From the NCBI RefSeq assembly GCF_000002995.4, contig NW_025062477.1, positions 4,808,649 to 4,872,648 on the forward strand: a DNA stretch of 64,000 bases, in the 5' to 3' direction. A model generated the notes under the pieces. It worked only from the letters and a program-made list of their open reading frames with translations. It was not told the DNA's origin and did not search any database. Shown piece by piece: positions 25,848-39,394 of this stretch; within the stretch, counting starts at the first letter, position 1, and each line of letters starts with the position of its first letter. This DNA is from Brugia malayi (taxonomy: Eukaryota > Nematoda > Chromadorea > Rhabditida > Onchocercidae). The position numbers were made by a program, and so were the translations under genes.

Positions 25848-28800
25848 TTCAGGGAAATAGTATGGATCAGTTAGCTTAAGCAAAAGATATCGAATTCGTC
25901 TGCGATGAAGTAAATATCAGAAAAAAAGAAAAACAGGTTTTAAAAGAATAGCAATAACACTACGTTATGCAACAAAAGCATTGTTGTTAATAACATGCTA
26001 TGACTATGAGAAAGTAAACAGGCGCTTGGCAATTGATCAAAACAACTTGCATTAAGGTTACTTTTTCTTCTCATGCTATTATGCTGATCATTTTTTATGT
26101 TTCAAGAAAGTTAATCGATTATTTTGTGTATGTCTTTTCTTTTTTTTTAATGGAAATTGGTTAATCACTTATTTCGATTTTTTTTTTTTTTTTTTTAAAT
26201 GCAAATTGATTGAAGTATTTATGTGTATGTTATAGGTAACATAGCATGTGAAGTAATAATTAATTATCGAAGTTATAGGTATTGTTGTAGATAAATGAAG
26301 TAAAATAGCAAAGTCAATTAATTGATATAATTTATCATCTAGCGGTTATCTTTATTTATATTCTCATAATATTTTCAATGATATTTTAATATTAAAAAAG
26401 AAAAAAAGAAAAGAGAAAATTAACTTCCAATGATTATTATAGATTAATTAAAAATAAGGTCATTTAGGATTATATGAATTTAGATATATGAATAGCAGAA
26501 TGATTTTATTTTAAATCGAAATTAATATCATTTTTCAATTATCAGAAGTAGTTTAACTTATTGAACTTACAATTGTATAATCATTATCGGTATTATTTGA
26601 TTTATGATTTTTTGTCTAAATACAACCAACAATATTTAAGTATATTTGAAATGGAAAGAAAAAAAGATGTATAATGATATATTAGGAGAAGTAGGAGGAT
26701 GAAAGATGATAATTTTCATTTAAAACACTGTAATTAATAATCAATCAACCGTAGAACTTTCCACACTAGATGAAATAAGGATGATTAAAAGAGTAGGTGA
26801 AAAGAGGAGGAATAGAAATAAGGGTCATTTAAAAGATAAAACTTCGAGGTCATTTTCACTCTATCAAATATCATTGAACCGTTTTTAAAAATCATTTTTA
26901 AAATTTTTTTTTTTCATTTCGTACTAAATTTAGGAAATTTTACGAACATATAAACACCTGCAAAATAACAGAGACATTCCAGATACCTGATTATTATTAA
27001 CTTTTTTCTTCACTCTCTTGCAAATACTAAATTATTTTTTTTTTTTATATTCTTTCAATTTATACAAAATATTTCTTTCCTCACTTTAACAAAAGAACAT
27101 TTCAATTTAATTCTATTTATTGTTTTTCAACCTTAATTTTAATTTTGTTTCCTGTCAAAAATTTATTTGGTAATTTGCCTTATCATTTTATATTTCATAA
27201 TATAAAGGTTGCATTGAAATAGTATTTTTTATGTTTGTTAATTTCGAAAATATTTTCGATTTTAATTAGAAATTATTAAAGAAAGAAAATCACTAAGAAA
27301 AATGCCATTAAGTCTTTGAATAAGAAGTAAAATTTACTTTTACAATCAGAAAAAAAACATAAAAAGAATGAAGAAGGAAGGTTTTTAAAAGCATATTTCA
27401 ATTCTCTTGTTTCAAAAAATTACTTCTTTTATTTTCCTAAACTTTCTCTTTTTTTTCCCATGCAAATGCTATTCTTTTTATAATGTCTATCTTTCTTAAA
27501 TTTATACCAGAAACGTTACTTTATTTTATTTGTTATTTAGCAGAAAATTAAATTCTCTTCCTAAGTGTACATTGACAGTATTTCCTTATTTTAAAGTTTG
27601 ATTTCATTTGTTTTATTTAATAAAAAAGGAAATTAAATTTTGTACTTCACAAATTTATTTCTTTCTGTACTGTAACATCTAGCTCTGATTTATGCAGTAA
27701 TAATTTGTCATCTGTAACTTTTCTATAATTCATTTTTGCATAGTAAAGATGGATATTGTTGCGTCTAATGATTGGAAAATTTTTGTGGTGAAAATTTATA
27801 AAATAATTTTGTATAAATAATTTCAAATAAATGAATTTAATAAATGATTGCGATTTTTAATAAAATTTCGAATATTGAAGAAGAAAAGAGAGAGATTATA
27901 AAGTATAATTTTTTATTTTTTTGAGGTATATTACTAATAATGTAAGGACATTTAAGGAGCTGGAAAATTCTGCTTGAATTTTATAGAATTTTTGCAAGAT
28001 AATATTGTTTAAAAAAAACTTCTTTTTTTCTAAAAAAATGAATAAAAATTCAAATAAGCTAGTCAGCTATATTGATTTTGTTTTATGTGTTTCAGTACTT
28101 CATGCCTTTCTAGTTCAATAAAATATGATGAGAAAAAAAAAATCGAATAAGAAGATTTCTATCAAATGAATCCTTTGACAATTTTTTTCTTCTGGTCAAT
28201 TTCATAGTCTTTCTCGACAATTTAAATTCTTTTAACTGTCATTTTGTTAATATTTAAGTTAAATAGAGGATAAAAAGCAACCAAATGAGGCACTTTGAAA
28301 TTTTAATTTACTACTCCTAAATTCTAAAAAAAAAAAAAAAAAAATAACCGGCTGGATACGTTTATTTTAATTTTATTTACTTTTTTAAATCTTTTTATGC
28401 TTCATTCACCATCACACATTTCAAGCATTTCTTTGAAAAAGAAAATATTATATCAGTGAAATAATTAGGAATGATTAATTTAAACATGATTAAGTAGATA
28501 ATGTCCATTTAATGGTTCATTTTATGTTCGTGAAAAATGAAATAATCGTAAATAATTATGTCATTATAATTTTAGATATGTTAGGGTATTATATGATGAT
28601 AGTTTGAATTAGTAAGCAGTATTTTAAGAATTAAGAATTAAGATAGCTTTATAATTTTAATATATAAATTTTTTATTATATTATTTTTTTACTGTATAAA
28701 TCATACTTTTATTACCGTATGCCAATAAGATTAATTATTATTGTACTCTTCTCGGTTCACAAGTACATCTTTCTCATACTGAATCCTTTTTCCTTTTTGA

Positions 28801-29801
28801 ATTGAACTGAATTAATTTCTTATAATAATTTATGTTATTTTTTCCTCTTCAAAAACTTCCACTAACCTATATTACTTATTATTTTACCTCCTTTTTTTTC
28901 TCTCTCCCTATATATATGGAGAAAGAAAAAAATTGATAAGCAGTATATATATATATATATTCAGTAGTTGTAGTACTTTCTACAATTCCATCAATTCGAA
29001 TTAATGTAGTATTTCATTACAAATTTAATTTAAATTTTAATTTAGTTCTTTTTCTTTGTTAATTTGCAAATTTTTACAAAATGTGTGTGATTAAAAATTT
29101 ATTTGATTGAAAGAATTGTAATACATAGTGACAGCAAGCTTATATTAAACCAAAATTGGATAGGAAGAGATGTGAGAAATTTGTTTTGACCAAAAAAAGA
29201 AAGACAAAAAAAAAAAAAGAATTTAAGGAAAGACTTTAACGTTGAGAAGACACAGACAGTCAATATGTAATGCGTTTTGGCATGTTGGAATAGAATCATC
29301 AATAAAATATTGGTATTGTTTTTTTTTTAATAGATAAATAAATATATCAAATATAAGAAATTTTAGGAGTAAATGATAAGTTTTAAACAAAATATTCAGT
29401 GAAAAATGTTGTGAAAATTATTAAAAAGAAAGAAATTAGCGTGACATCTTGATTTGACATTCAAACAAAATCAAATTTAAACACTTTTGAAATAAGATAA
29501 AATATTCAAAAAGAAAGAGAAATAATTTTAAAATTTAGATTTCAAACAATTTCAAAATATGAAATATTCGGAAGTTTTAAAACACATAAATGATAAATTA
29601 TTGCAATAGAATAAGAAAAAAAAAGAATAAAGATGTTAGCAAAATGATCAAATACTGACTAACATAATTATTATGTAATCACTTATAGTGATGATGTAAT
29701 TATTAAATGAAATTTGAAAAGTTGAGCATTGTCATAAGCACTGTATACTTAACTGTAAATTTCACTCATATTTTTAACTCAAGTATTCTAATATAAAAGA
29801 T

Positions 29802-29818
29802 AGAGAGAGAGAGAGAGA
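29802..29818. repeat. (GA)n microsatellite
   Basis: Eight GA units in an AT-rich background. No gene is adjacent. Confidence 0.85.
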
Positions 29819-32584
29819 AAAAAAAAGACCCTTCTTCATCTTATTTATCAATTTAAATTTTCAATTAAAGAAATTTTTTCATCAAAAAAAGAAAAAAAAT
29901 GTGAATGAGATTTGTCGACGGAATAAATATTTCTAAAGAAAAAAAAAAGTAAAAAATAAAAAGGTTTCTATCTCTCTCTCTCTGTCTTGCTTGTCGAATG
30001 ATATTGTTGCAACTATCAAAATTAATAAAAAATAAAAAAAACTATTTTTGTTTACATGCTTTCCTTTTTCTTTTTTAAAAAAAAAAACTTCCATTAAAAA
30101 TGAAGGAAGAGAGAAAAAAGAAAAAAAAAAAACTTTAGCACTATTTAGTGTACAAATAAAAGAGATTGTAGAAGTATAAAAGAAGAAAAAATAAACTAAA
30201 AGTAGGAAATATATAAAAAAATGATTGTTAGAAGGAAGAGTGAGCGAAAGATTTCAATTAACTTCGTTTGCTTCCTTTAAGCTTTAAGCTGTGAAGAAAC
30301 TCAGCTCAGTTCAATTTCTATTTAAAACTTTTGTAGATTGCAAAAGAAATGAATATATGAATGAATGACTGACTGATTGAAAATATGTGTGATAAAAGAG
30401 AGGTAGATGAAACTAATGAAAAACATATTTAAAAATTTTTTTCTTCATTCTAAATTTCTAAAAAGTTCACTTTAAATTTCTTCCAATCGAGGATGATACG
30501 AAATTATTAAATGAAAGTTTATCGATTTTTGGTCTTATTTACTATTTTACAAAACTTAAAAATGCGCATATTACTTTGGATAATTCCTTAAGCTAGGTTA
30601 AATTACTTATTTTTTTAATATTTGCCAAAAAGTTGACAAAAAGTCAAAGCACAAGTATTTGCTTACCGGTAAACTAGCTTGAAAGATACTTTAAAAGTTA
30701 AATATTAGTCAGTTTAATAACATTCTAGTATTCAGTTGCAGTAAACACACAATAAACAAAATATAATCAAATTTATTTAAATTATAAATTTCGATTAAAA
30801 ATTTCTAAAAAAGAATTAAAACCGAAACATATATATAAGATATTTTAATGTTTCCTTTAAATGTTAACAGAAAAAAAAACATTCCCCAATAAAAATTCGC
30901 TTTTTCTTTCTAATATTTGCTATCCACAAAAAAAAAAAAAATAAATTTTTGTTAGTATACTAAATTAAAACACTTTTATCTTCTCTTCCTCCCTTCTCCT
31001 TCTCTCTCTCTCTATCTTTCTATGTAATAAATATTTATAAATTATTTTCTACTTCACCAGCTATGAATTACTTATGTAAAAATACCTTTGGGATATTTTA
31101 GAATAATCTTTGTGGTCTAATCAATAAGTATATGTATTTATAATACACACATATTTATATAACATTTCAATTATTTTCACTTTCTATTTCACTACTTTAG
31201 AAATATATAAATTATTTTCTAAGCAAACATATATATTCACTCTCTCTCTCCCTCTTTCCTTCCCCTTTTTTCCTTTTAGTTTTTAAAAATTTTCTTCCCT
31301 TTTTCAAGTTATTAAAATATAGTTAACTAGTTTTAATTAGTGAATTAATAAAATTGATTTAATTATCGAGAATATTTAAGCAATAATTAATATAACAATG
31401 AGTGACGATAAAAATTTACAAATAAACCAATAAATATTGATTACACTTTTTAAATAAACTTAAAACTTTGTTGATTATTTCGATAAAATTTTCTATTTTT
31501 CCTTTTTATCAACTTTTATGTATGCATTCATTGGTTAGTTCATTTGATTGTTTCATTCATTAAGTTTAAGTATTCATTTTGAAAGAAACAATTCATTATG
31601 AATTGATGCATTACTTTTATTTTTTTCATAATTCTTACGGATATAAAATGTTTCTTTTTTATAACTGCATATTCAATTCTTGAATATATTAATTTAGACA
31701 AGTAAATTATTTATTAACATACATAATATTTTATAACCTAGTCAAATATAATTAATTGTAATAGTGAATGGATTTTCTAAAAGTAATTTTCGAGATTACA
31801 TTTTATGGAATATTTTTTGATTTTAAAATTCTTCGTGAATGCAATGTTTTCAAAAACGTACTTTTCATTCTATGCAATAAAGCATATGCAAAGCGCAATT
31901 GCACTTCTAACAGTAGCGCCTAAAATGGTTAATGTTAATTGAAATTAATGCAAATGGTATGCGCTATATTAAAATAAGGATTAAAATTACGATTCCATTA
32001 GATGAAAGCATAACTGCTATTATATGCTCATATCATTTTAAAAGTTGATTTCAGCAGAGATCGTTAAATTCAGCTTTTTATTGCAATCTCAAAAAGCTGT
32101 GCTTTATTTACATTTGTTCAATAGCGCCTCATTGATTTGAATTTCTTTTTCAAGAAATAAAGAAAAAAAATAATAGTATATACACATAAATATCCATGCT
32201 GAAATATTGCATTTTTGATTTTTAAAGATTAGAAATTAAAACGGAAATAAAAAAGTAATTCTTATTATCCTTATCTTCATTTTCTTCCTATATCATTCAG
32301 AAGATTTTCTTTAATTTTTAATTAATTGTTTTACCAAATACTTTTCTTAAATACTTACTTTCAATTTATATTAGCTTTTCAAAATTAATTCGACCAAAAA
32401 ATCCAAATCACACAAAACGAAATTTAAACTTCATGTATTCATCAAAATTAGGAGAGATAAATTTTTACTAAAATAAATTTCTTTTTTGGTGATATTGCTT
32501 TTAATTTTAATTTATTGTTTTTTTTTAAAATTTATGCTAAATATTTCCGTTATTTTTAGTGTAACATTAACATTTTTCAAACCC

Positions 32585-32636
32585 TTGATATTGCTAATGT
32601 ATCAGCAAATTTGATACTGTTAATTTATCAGCAAAA
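32585..32636. repeat. 26-base tandem duplication
   Basis: Two adjacent 26-base units (32585-32610 and 32611-32636), both beginning ttgata and containing atcagcaaa, with four mismatches. Non-coding. Confidence 0.8.
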
Positions 32637-34792
32637 ATTTTTTTTCAATCCTTATTGGATCTGAAATGTATTTTTTTAATGCTATGAACAAAATAACAGT
32701 CCGAGAATAAATTTATGAGAGATGTAAATTTCATCATTCCAAAATTTTGATGCTTTGGGAAAAAAGAAAATTTGCATATTTCGAAAACGACGAAATGCTA
32801 TTACATTGAAGAATGGCTCTGATATAAATAATTTTCTAACGACAGTAAATACTGTTAAATAATTTAAATTGTTACTTTAGGACAACAAAATATAAATTAT
32901 GAACGAAAACGGAAACAAAAGAATATTTTGATTATTCGGAAGAAGACAAATCCAGAAAGAAAAGAAAAAACCGATCTATAATTTCTTAAATGAAAAGTTT
33001 TTTTTAGTTTTAAAATTTTTTAAATCGTCCATTTTTTTGCATTTGAAAGTTTATACATTATTACTGTTTATAATGGCTTACTGAAAAGGACAAAAATTAA
33101 CAAACATTCCATGGCATATTTATCATATTACTTAAGTAAATCATTAATACAAGATTAATTGATCACTTAAATTTTTTGTTTAAATATAACACAATTTCCA
33201 ACATACAAAAAAATTTTCTTATCTAAAAATTAAAATAAAGTATTTCATTTCAAGACAAATGATAGTAATTGCTTTCATATCATAAAAAAAAATAATTGCC
33301 AAATCGATTTTTCAAAAGTGATGTTTTTTTTTTCCGGAAATACTTTAGTTGATAATAATGCAATCTAAGATATTTGCTATTAAGGTACAATTAGTATTTA
33401 GAATAGGCAATAAGCTTTGATTTTCAATTTTTTTACTTTTCTTATTTTATTATTATCAGATTGCTCATTTTTCATTTTTTTTTATTTGGTTTGCAGAATT
33501 TTACATATTGATTAAATAAGAGAAAAAAAAACGACGATTAAAAGACAAATGAAAAAGTTTAAAAATAAATTTACAAATATTGCTGAAGTATTTTCATTTT
33601 TATCCAAAATTATTCAGTTTTCCTCAATAAATATTTGATTAATATAATGGAATTGAATATGGAAATTTTTGAACAATTTTTTTGTGCTATATCAAAAAAA
33701 AATTGTTTTTTTTTTTGATATTATTACAAATCATTCAAATATTATGTCACTCATAAAATTAATTTTTTATTCGATTAAATAATGTAACAAATTATTGAGT
33801 TAAAAGACTAATGTAATTGGTGGAGTTACTCAACACTAATTAATAATACCAAATATAATATTTGATTTTTTTATTTATCGGTTTTACTGTTCCTTTCATT
33901 AATTTACAATTTGTAAACTAAAACTGACAAATAAAACATTCAAATATTATGTCTTAATATTATTGATTTACAAGTTTAACTACTAATAAATGAAATTCTA
34001 TCTTTAAAAGGAAACTATGGGAAACCGATGATAGCGTTAATTTCATTAATATCATTTATCATCGTTTTTTTTTTTTTTCGTTTTAAAATAAACGTTTGCT
34101 TATGTTTTCTGTAATTGTGCAACTTAACCATTACAATACGTTCTGATAATTTAATTTTATAGAAATAATGTTATTCATGGATATTTTAAATTATTCATTG
34201 TCATTTTAGCATGTGTTGAAAGTTTCTGATTTTAAATGAATAGATACTTAAATTTAAAACTTTATTTCGCTGATGTTTTAAATATATTTATTCCTTTTAT
34301 TTATTAACACCTCTAAAAAAAAAAAAAAAATTACAGTGTTTTTGTTAGCTTGTAATTGTGTAATTTAGACAATTACAGTATATTTCATATTTCAAATTTG
34401 TTAATAAACACACTGCACAGTTATTAGTGTCTTTTTTTTGTTTACTAAGTACTGAAATTTATAAAAAAACAACACTAGTATTTTTATCTAAAATATCATT
34501 ATTGATTTTTTAAACTTATTTGTTTTTTGTGCACCAAAAAGATGAATTTATTTGTTGTTAGCTTTGTACTGCAGAGAAGAGAAAAGAGGAAGAGAATTTT
34601 ATCTGACATCAGTATCATATTTCAGGACTCAATTGTAATTCCAAAAAATTTCAAAAAAAAAAGATGCTCTTTTTTTAAAACTGATCGAACAAATATACCA
34701 TTTATTTCTCTTGTATCACAATTCACCATCATTTTTCCTTCCGCATTTTTCTTACTTTTAAAACATTGAGTATTTTTATTATATCACAACTT

Positions 34793-34904
34793 ATTTAGTA
34801 CAAATAATTTAAAAAATAAATTATGGAAAAAAAAAGAAACAGAAACTATTTTGTTAATTATTTAAAACCAGGAAAATTATTAAATTTTTTGTGAAATTTC
34901 CAAT
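34793..34904 (+). repeat. Dispersed duplicate, copy 1 (partner at 39292-39394)
   Basis: Shares with 39292-39394 an ordered series of blocks: tttagtacaaataattta, aaataaattatg, ttttg(t/c)taattattta, attatt(a/g)aattt and tgtgaaatttcca. Short indels lie between the blocks. It encodes nothing recognisable. Confidence 0.75.
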
Positions 34905-35786
34905 TACATATATCTGAAATATATGGCTAACAAAATATGCATATCAATTCATCATTTTTTCTTTGTCGTTTTTCTTCTCAGTCATCCCTTTCTCCTTTTG
35001 TCACCCTCTTTCTTCTTTTACTTTAAAGAATTATTGAAAAATTGTTCAAATTTTTAACAAAATTTTTAAAGTTTGAAGCTGTAATTAAATTGCATTACTT
35101 TTAAAGTTTTCACAATTATTATCATTACCATCAGACATGACCTATAGAAAAAGATGGACAAATAATAATAATTGTTTGAATTTTCCTTTTTTTTCTTACT
35201 TTTTATGTTTATTTCTGACAAGTTATTAAATATCTCCTTAAGTAACTAATTTTGTTTCTTTCTTTTTCATCAAAATATCAGTTTAATTCCTCTTTCATTT
35301 TAATCATAAATGAAATGTAAAGCCTTTTGTAATTAAGGTTATTAATATTCATATACTCAGTGCGGAAACTTTAAAAGGAATGTAATTTAATTATAACTTC
35401 AAAGTTTAATTAGTTGCTGAAAATTCGATAATTTTTCAATATTTTTCATCTCATATTTGTTTACCCAAATTATTTAGTTATACATTAAAATTAATTTTTT
35501 TTTTTATTAATATTAATGCAGTTATTTCTTTAATTTTTGCTTACCTATTTTGTACTAATATAAATGCAGTTTTTAATTTGCTTTAATCAAATTTATTTGC
35601 ATAATTACTGGTCGGCTTCTTCAACTGTATGATCAAAATTGTTGAAAGAATTTGAAGTTATTGCAAGAAATTTTATAAAATCTTATTTATAAAAATCTTG
35701 TATTCTATTTGAACGCAAAATTTGGCAAATAAATACGTCTTATTAATGGTAATTCGAAATTTAAATTTAAATCTGATTAATTTTAG

Positions 35787-35901
35787 AGAGAAAGTCTGAA
35801 TTTACATTGGGCCTAACATCTGAGCAGTATTTTGGCATGGAGAGAAGTTACCATTTTGTGGGTGACGAACATTCCAAATCCGGTCATTCCTTCGTTATAC
35901 G
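35787..35901 (+). CDS. Isolated coding exon, probably an upstream exon of the large repeat gene
   Basis: The sequence between a TTTTAG acceptor and a GTTAGT donor stands out from 10 kb of AT-rich flanks by composition. It is open in one frame after two leading bases, reading ...LGLTSEQYFGMERSYHF, VGDEHSKSGHSFVIR. The frame ends two bases into a codon. The next plus-strand exons at 49858 and 55418, and the candidate at 42007, all begin with exactly one base that completes this codon as Arg. I do not recognise the domain. It could be an internal exon whose upstream partner I have not found, or a trans-spliced first exon that starts at the in-frame ATG at 35837. Function unknown. Confidence 0.6.
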
Positions 35902-36953
35902 GTTAGTTTACGGTTCTCAATGCACGCAAAATGTATGATAGATTGTCAGCAATTTTTAAACAAATAATAAATTATTACAATTATTTATCAAAAATAAAAG
36001 TCTATATATTGATTTAAATTATACAAAATGTAATCTTTCGAAGCTGAAATTTCCGAAATTTCCTGGAGATATGCAAAGTCTCATTATTCTTATGTCTTCT
36101 TTCTGTCCATCTTTTCCTGAAATCTCTAAAGTAATTAACAAGAAAATTAAATGAACGATTATCAAGTATTATTTTGTTTTCAGAAATCAAAAAAATAATT
36201 TATCTAAAACACTTTTAAACATAATAATAAGTCGTACTTACAAAAATCTCAAATATTTTGTCCAATCAAATCCTACAATTTATACTTATTTTTAAAAAAT
36301 AAGGGAAATGTTTGATTTATTACTTCATGTCAGTTATTATAAAATATTGTAATTTGTTATATTCCAATGATTTTTAGTTGGAAAATTTTGCAAAAGTTTT
36401 TTCTCTCTTCATTAAATTATAAATTCAAAATTTAAATTAACTTTGAAAATTAAAAGAAAGAGAAGAAAAAAAAAACGAAACGAAATAAATATTTCAGTTA
36501 AACATAACCATTTTAAATAAATCAAGCATTGAAATATGGAAATCACTTAAATTGGAAATATATCTTACAGTATAAAATATTTAACTCATCTAAGTTTTTT
36601 TTGCTGTTTTTTTTTTTTTGCCTAACAGAAATTAATTTTTGCATTTCATATTGTATTCAATTATCTTAAATTTGGTTTAAACTTGGCTTAAATGTTAGTT
36701 ATTACGAATTAGACAAATAACATTTTTGTTCTGATAATGTCATTTATTATTAAAATGATACAATCACTACTACCAGTCTTTCATGGTAATAATATTGTCC
36801 TTATCACACTTGTCAAATGGTCAGAATAAAAATATATTTCGTATTTGAATACATTGAAAAATTTTATAATTCTTACATAATTTATATTTCTACAATATTT
36901 TACTGAAAACACAGTACTATGTAATACTTAAGGAAAACGAATAACGCATTTAC

Positions 36954-37062
36954 TTGACGTGAAAAATATACATGACACGTGAAATAACTAATTCTAAATC
37001 AGTCATAATAACCATTGCAAAGCGACTTATCATTTAATTTTAACGTCACGTGTATGACACGT
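36954..37062. promoter_or_regulatory. Cluster of ACGTG / CACGTG elements
   Basis: Within 110 bases there are ttgacgtga (36954), tgacacgtga (36973), and cgtcacgtgtatgacacgt (37044-37062), so several ACGTG cores including palindromic CACGTG. Such words are bound by bHLH-type or bZIP-type factors in animals. In so AT-rich a region the clustering is unlikely by chance. The role is inferred only. Confidence 0.4.
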
Positions 37063-37682
37063 AAAATTCATTCTTATATTCTTTACCTTTCCGTTTATTC
37101 ACTTCTCTTTTTCTTCCTTTTGTATTCATTTCTTTCTTTTCTTTTTTCTTTTTTATCTTATCAAAATACTCAAAAATAAATGGATGCAACACTAATTTCC
37201 TTCTTCCCTTTCCTTTTTCCTTTTTCTTTTTCTTTTTGTTTTTCTTTCCTTCATCATCTCAATAGATCCTTCCTTTTTCTTTTTTTTTCTCTTTCCATTT
37301 TCACTTCCTTTCTCTTCGATAATTCCTTCCATTATTTCTGTTTTGTTGAACTAAAATCAATTCAAATCCTCTCTCTTTCATATTGGACATTGGTGCAATT
37401 TTGAGCGAAATATTTGCTTTGAAAATATTGTAAAAACAAGAAAGAGAAGAGAGGTTCACATTTCATCAAATGACCCTTAGCATTTTAATGGGTCAACTCA
37501 AACTGATATCATTTCTCATCTACTATTCCTTTTTACTTCTTTTATTAAAAAAATTCCTCAAGGGACATTGTTTTCTAATATACAAAGAAAAAAAAGACAA
37601 AGGAATGGAAAGAAAAGAATGAAAATTCTTTTTGTTATAAAATTACCATTTCCACGGCTTTATCTTTTCTCTTGTACCTGCA

Positions 37683-37730
37683 TGTGTCTGTCTGTGTATG
37701 TATGTGTGTGTGTGTGTGTGTCTGTGTATA
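37683..37730. repeat. (GT)n / TGTC microsatellite
   Basis: Mixed tgtc, tgta and pure gt units, with about nine GT in the core. Confidence 0.85.
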
Positions 37731-38334
37731 CATATATTTATCAGTTTATCATTAAAGTTTTTTCCTTTTCTTTCATTATGTGTCTATGCATAACTAAGCA
37801 CAGTTACAATTAATAATTCAATTTTATTCCAGCGATTCAAAATATTTTTTGAGAAAAAAACAACAAATCAAAAAAGTAATAAATCTAATCAAAATTCAAT
37901 AAAATATTTCATCTGCTGAAATTTTTTTATTTATAATTTTCACATATTTCAAATTATTTTCTGCATTTTTCCAGAAGTTGCGAAAAATTTTGGCAATTTG
38001 ATTTCTGTTTTTTTCCCTCCAATTTTTTTGTCTTTTTTTTGAAGGCTGAAAATAAAGAAACAGAAGAAATGTTTCAGAGTATTATTGCTTCTTTTTTTTT
38101 TAAAAGAAATTCTCCTTTTTTTTTTCTTTTTTTCAAAAAAGAAAAAAATTTTTTTTTCAAATACTGAAGGCAAAAAAATTTTTAAAAATTATTATGTTGT
38201 AACAAGTCATTTAACATTTTTTAAAAGTACTTTCAGTTGTAAATTATTACTGTTACTGTTGCTGTTACCATCAGTGTCATCATATGAATGTTTGTTAATG
38301 ATAGGAGTGGAATGATAATTGTGGCGACAATAAT

Positions 38335-38464
38335 TAATAATAATAATAATAAAAGTAATAATAATAAAAATAGGAATAATGGTAATAATGATGATAATAA
38401 TAATAATAGTAATAATAATAATAATAACAATAATAATAATAATAATAATGATAATAATAATGAC

Positions 38465-38502
<38 letters not shown>

Positions 38503-38612
38503 TAATAATAATAGTAATAATAATGATAATAATAATAATAATGATATTAATAATAATAATCATGATAATAATAATGATAATAATAATAATAAATGATGAT
38601 AGTGATGGTAAT
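38335..38612. repeat. Large AAT/ATG trinucleotide array
   Basis: About 280 bases of AAT units with scattered AAC, ATG and AGT variants. Open frames across it on both strands read as poly-Asn, poly-Ile or poly-Leu and have no gene structure. Confidence 0.95.
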
Positions 38613-39291
38613 AATAATAAAAAAGTCATAAATAATAATTTTCGAGAAAGCGACAAGCAAATAAGCAAATATTGTTAAGGAATATGAAAAATTTTTATTG
38701 AATCGGAACATACCGCACATTTTCATACTTTCTGGTATTTGTCTATTACTTTCACTTATAATATGCAAAAAAAAGAAAATGTCTGAAAGAAAAGATCTTT
38801 TCTTTTACTTCATTGTTTTATCTAATTTTAGCTAATCGTCAAAAGCTGATTGCTACGAGAAATTATTTTACTATCGATTTCAATGTTTCAAATTTCTCCA
38901 TCAGCTCATACAATTATCCTAGCAATAATAGCATCAAGTAAATGCTTTAAAGAATGATATTGAGCAAAAATTTTACCGTATATCCCGACAATAGATAAGA
39001 AAATAAATTCAGGGAAATAATAAATCAAAAAACATACTATTTTATTATATATCATCATCATTAATGTCAATTATTTTCCGGATGTTATCGACAATTTAGT
39101 TTTGTTGTTCAAAATTTCTGTTTGCTATAAAAAAATTTGCAGGTCATTGTTAAAATCTAAGTGTAATACTATGGTAACATTCGTCTGTTTTATCTTTTTT
39201 GTACAAGACCATTAGAAATCGATTTTTTTTCCTTTCTTTTTTTAATATCAATTATTTTCATTATATTGATTCATTACTTTCATTATATTTC

Positions 39292-39394
39292 ATTTAGTAC
39301 AAATAATTTAAGAAATAAATTATGCAAAAAAGAAAAAATATTTTGCTAATTATTTAATATTAGAGAAATTATTGAATTTATGTGAAATTTCCAG
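39292..39394 (+). repeat. Dispersed duplicate, copy 2 (partner at 34793-34904)
   Basis: Same block order and orientation as 34793-34904, about 4.5 kb away, with several indels. It could be a remnant of a short mobile element or a local segmental duplication. No terminal repeats are visible. Confidence 0.75.

Larger units (their letters stand above)
24851..35786. other. AT-rich region between the LETMD1-like gene and the first exon-like island
   Basis: About 11 kb without a supported exon. By position it must hold the promoter of the minus-strand LETMD1-like gene and probably the 5' end of the large plus-strand gene, if that is not trans-spliced at 35787. Simple repeats seen are TCAG/TTAG tetramers at 25793-25847, (GA)n at 29802-29818, (TA)n near 28943-28960 and many A and T runs. 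A less AT-rich patch at about 31860-32130 contains the octamer ATGCAAAT and two copies of TAGCGCC. A 26-base unit is repeated at 32585-32636. Confidence 0.5.

Noticed and set aside
25937..26055. Plus-strand open stretch reading ITCYDYEKVNRRLAIDQNNL
   Set aside because: Its acceptor is preceded by A-rich rather than T-rich bases and the stop comes directly before the only donor-like GT, so it has no usable exon structure.
38207..38768. Open frames on both strands reading poly-Ile, poly-Leu or poly-Asn
   Set aside because: They are translations of the AAT trinucleotide array, with no start context, splice sites or composition of a real protein.
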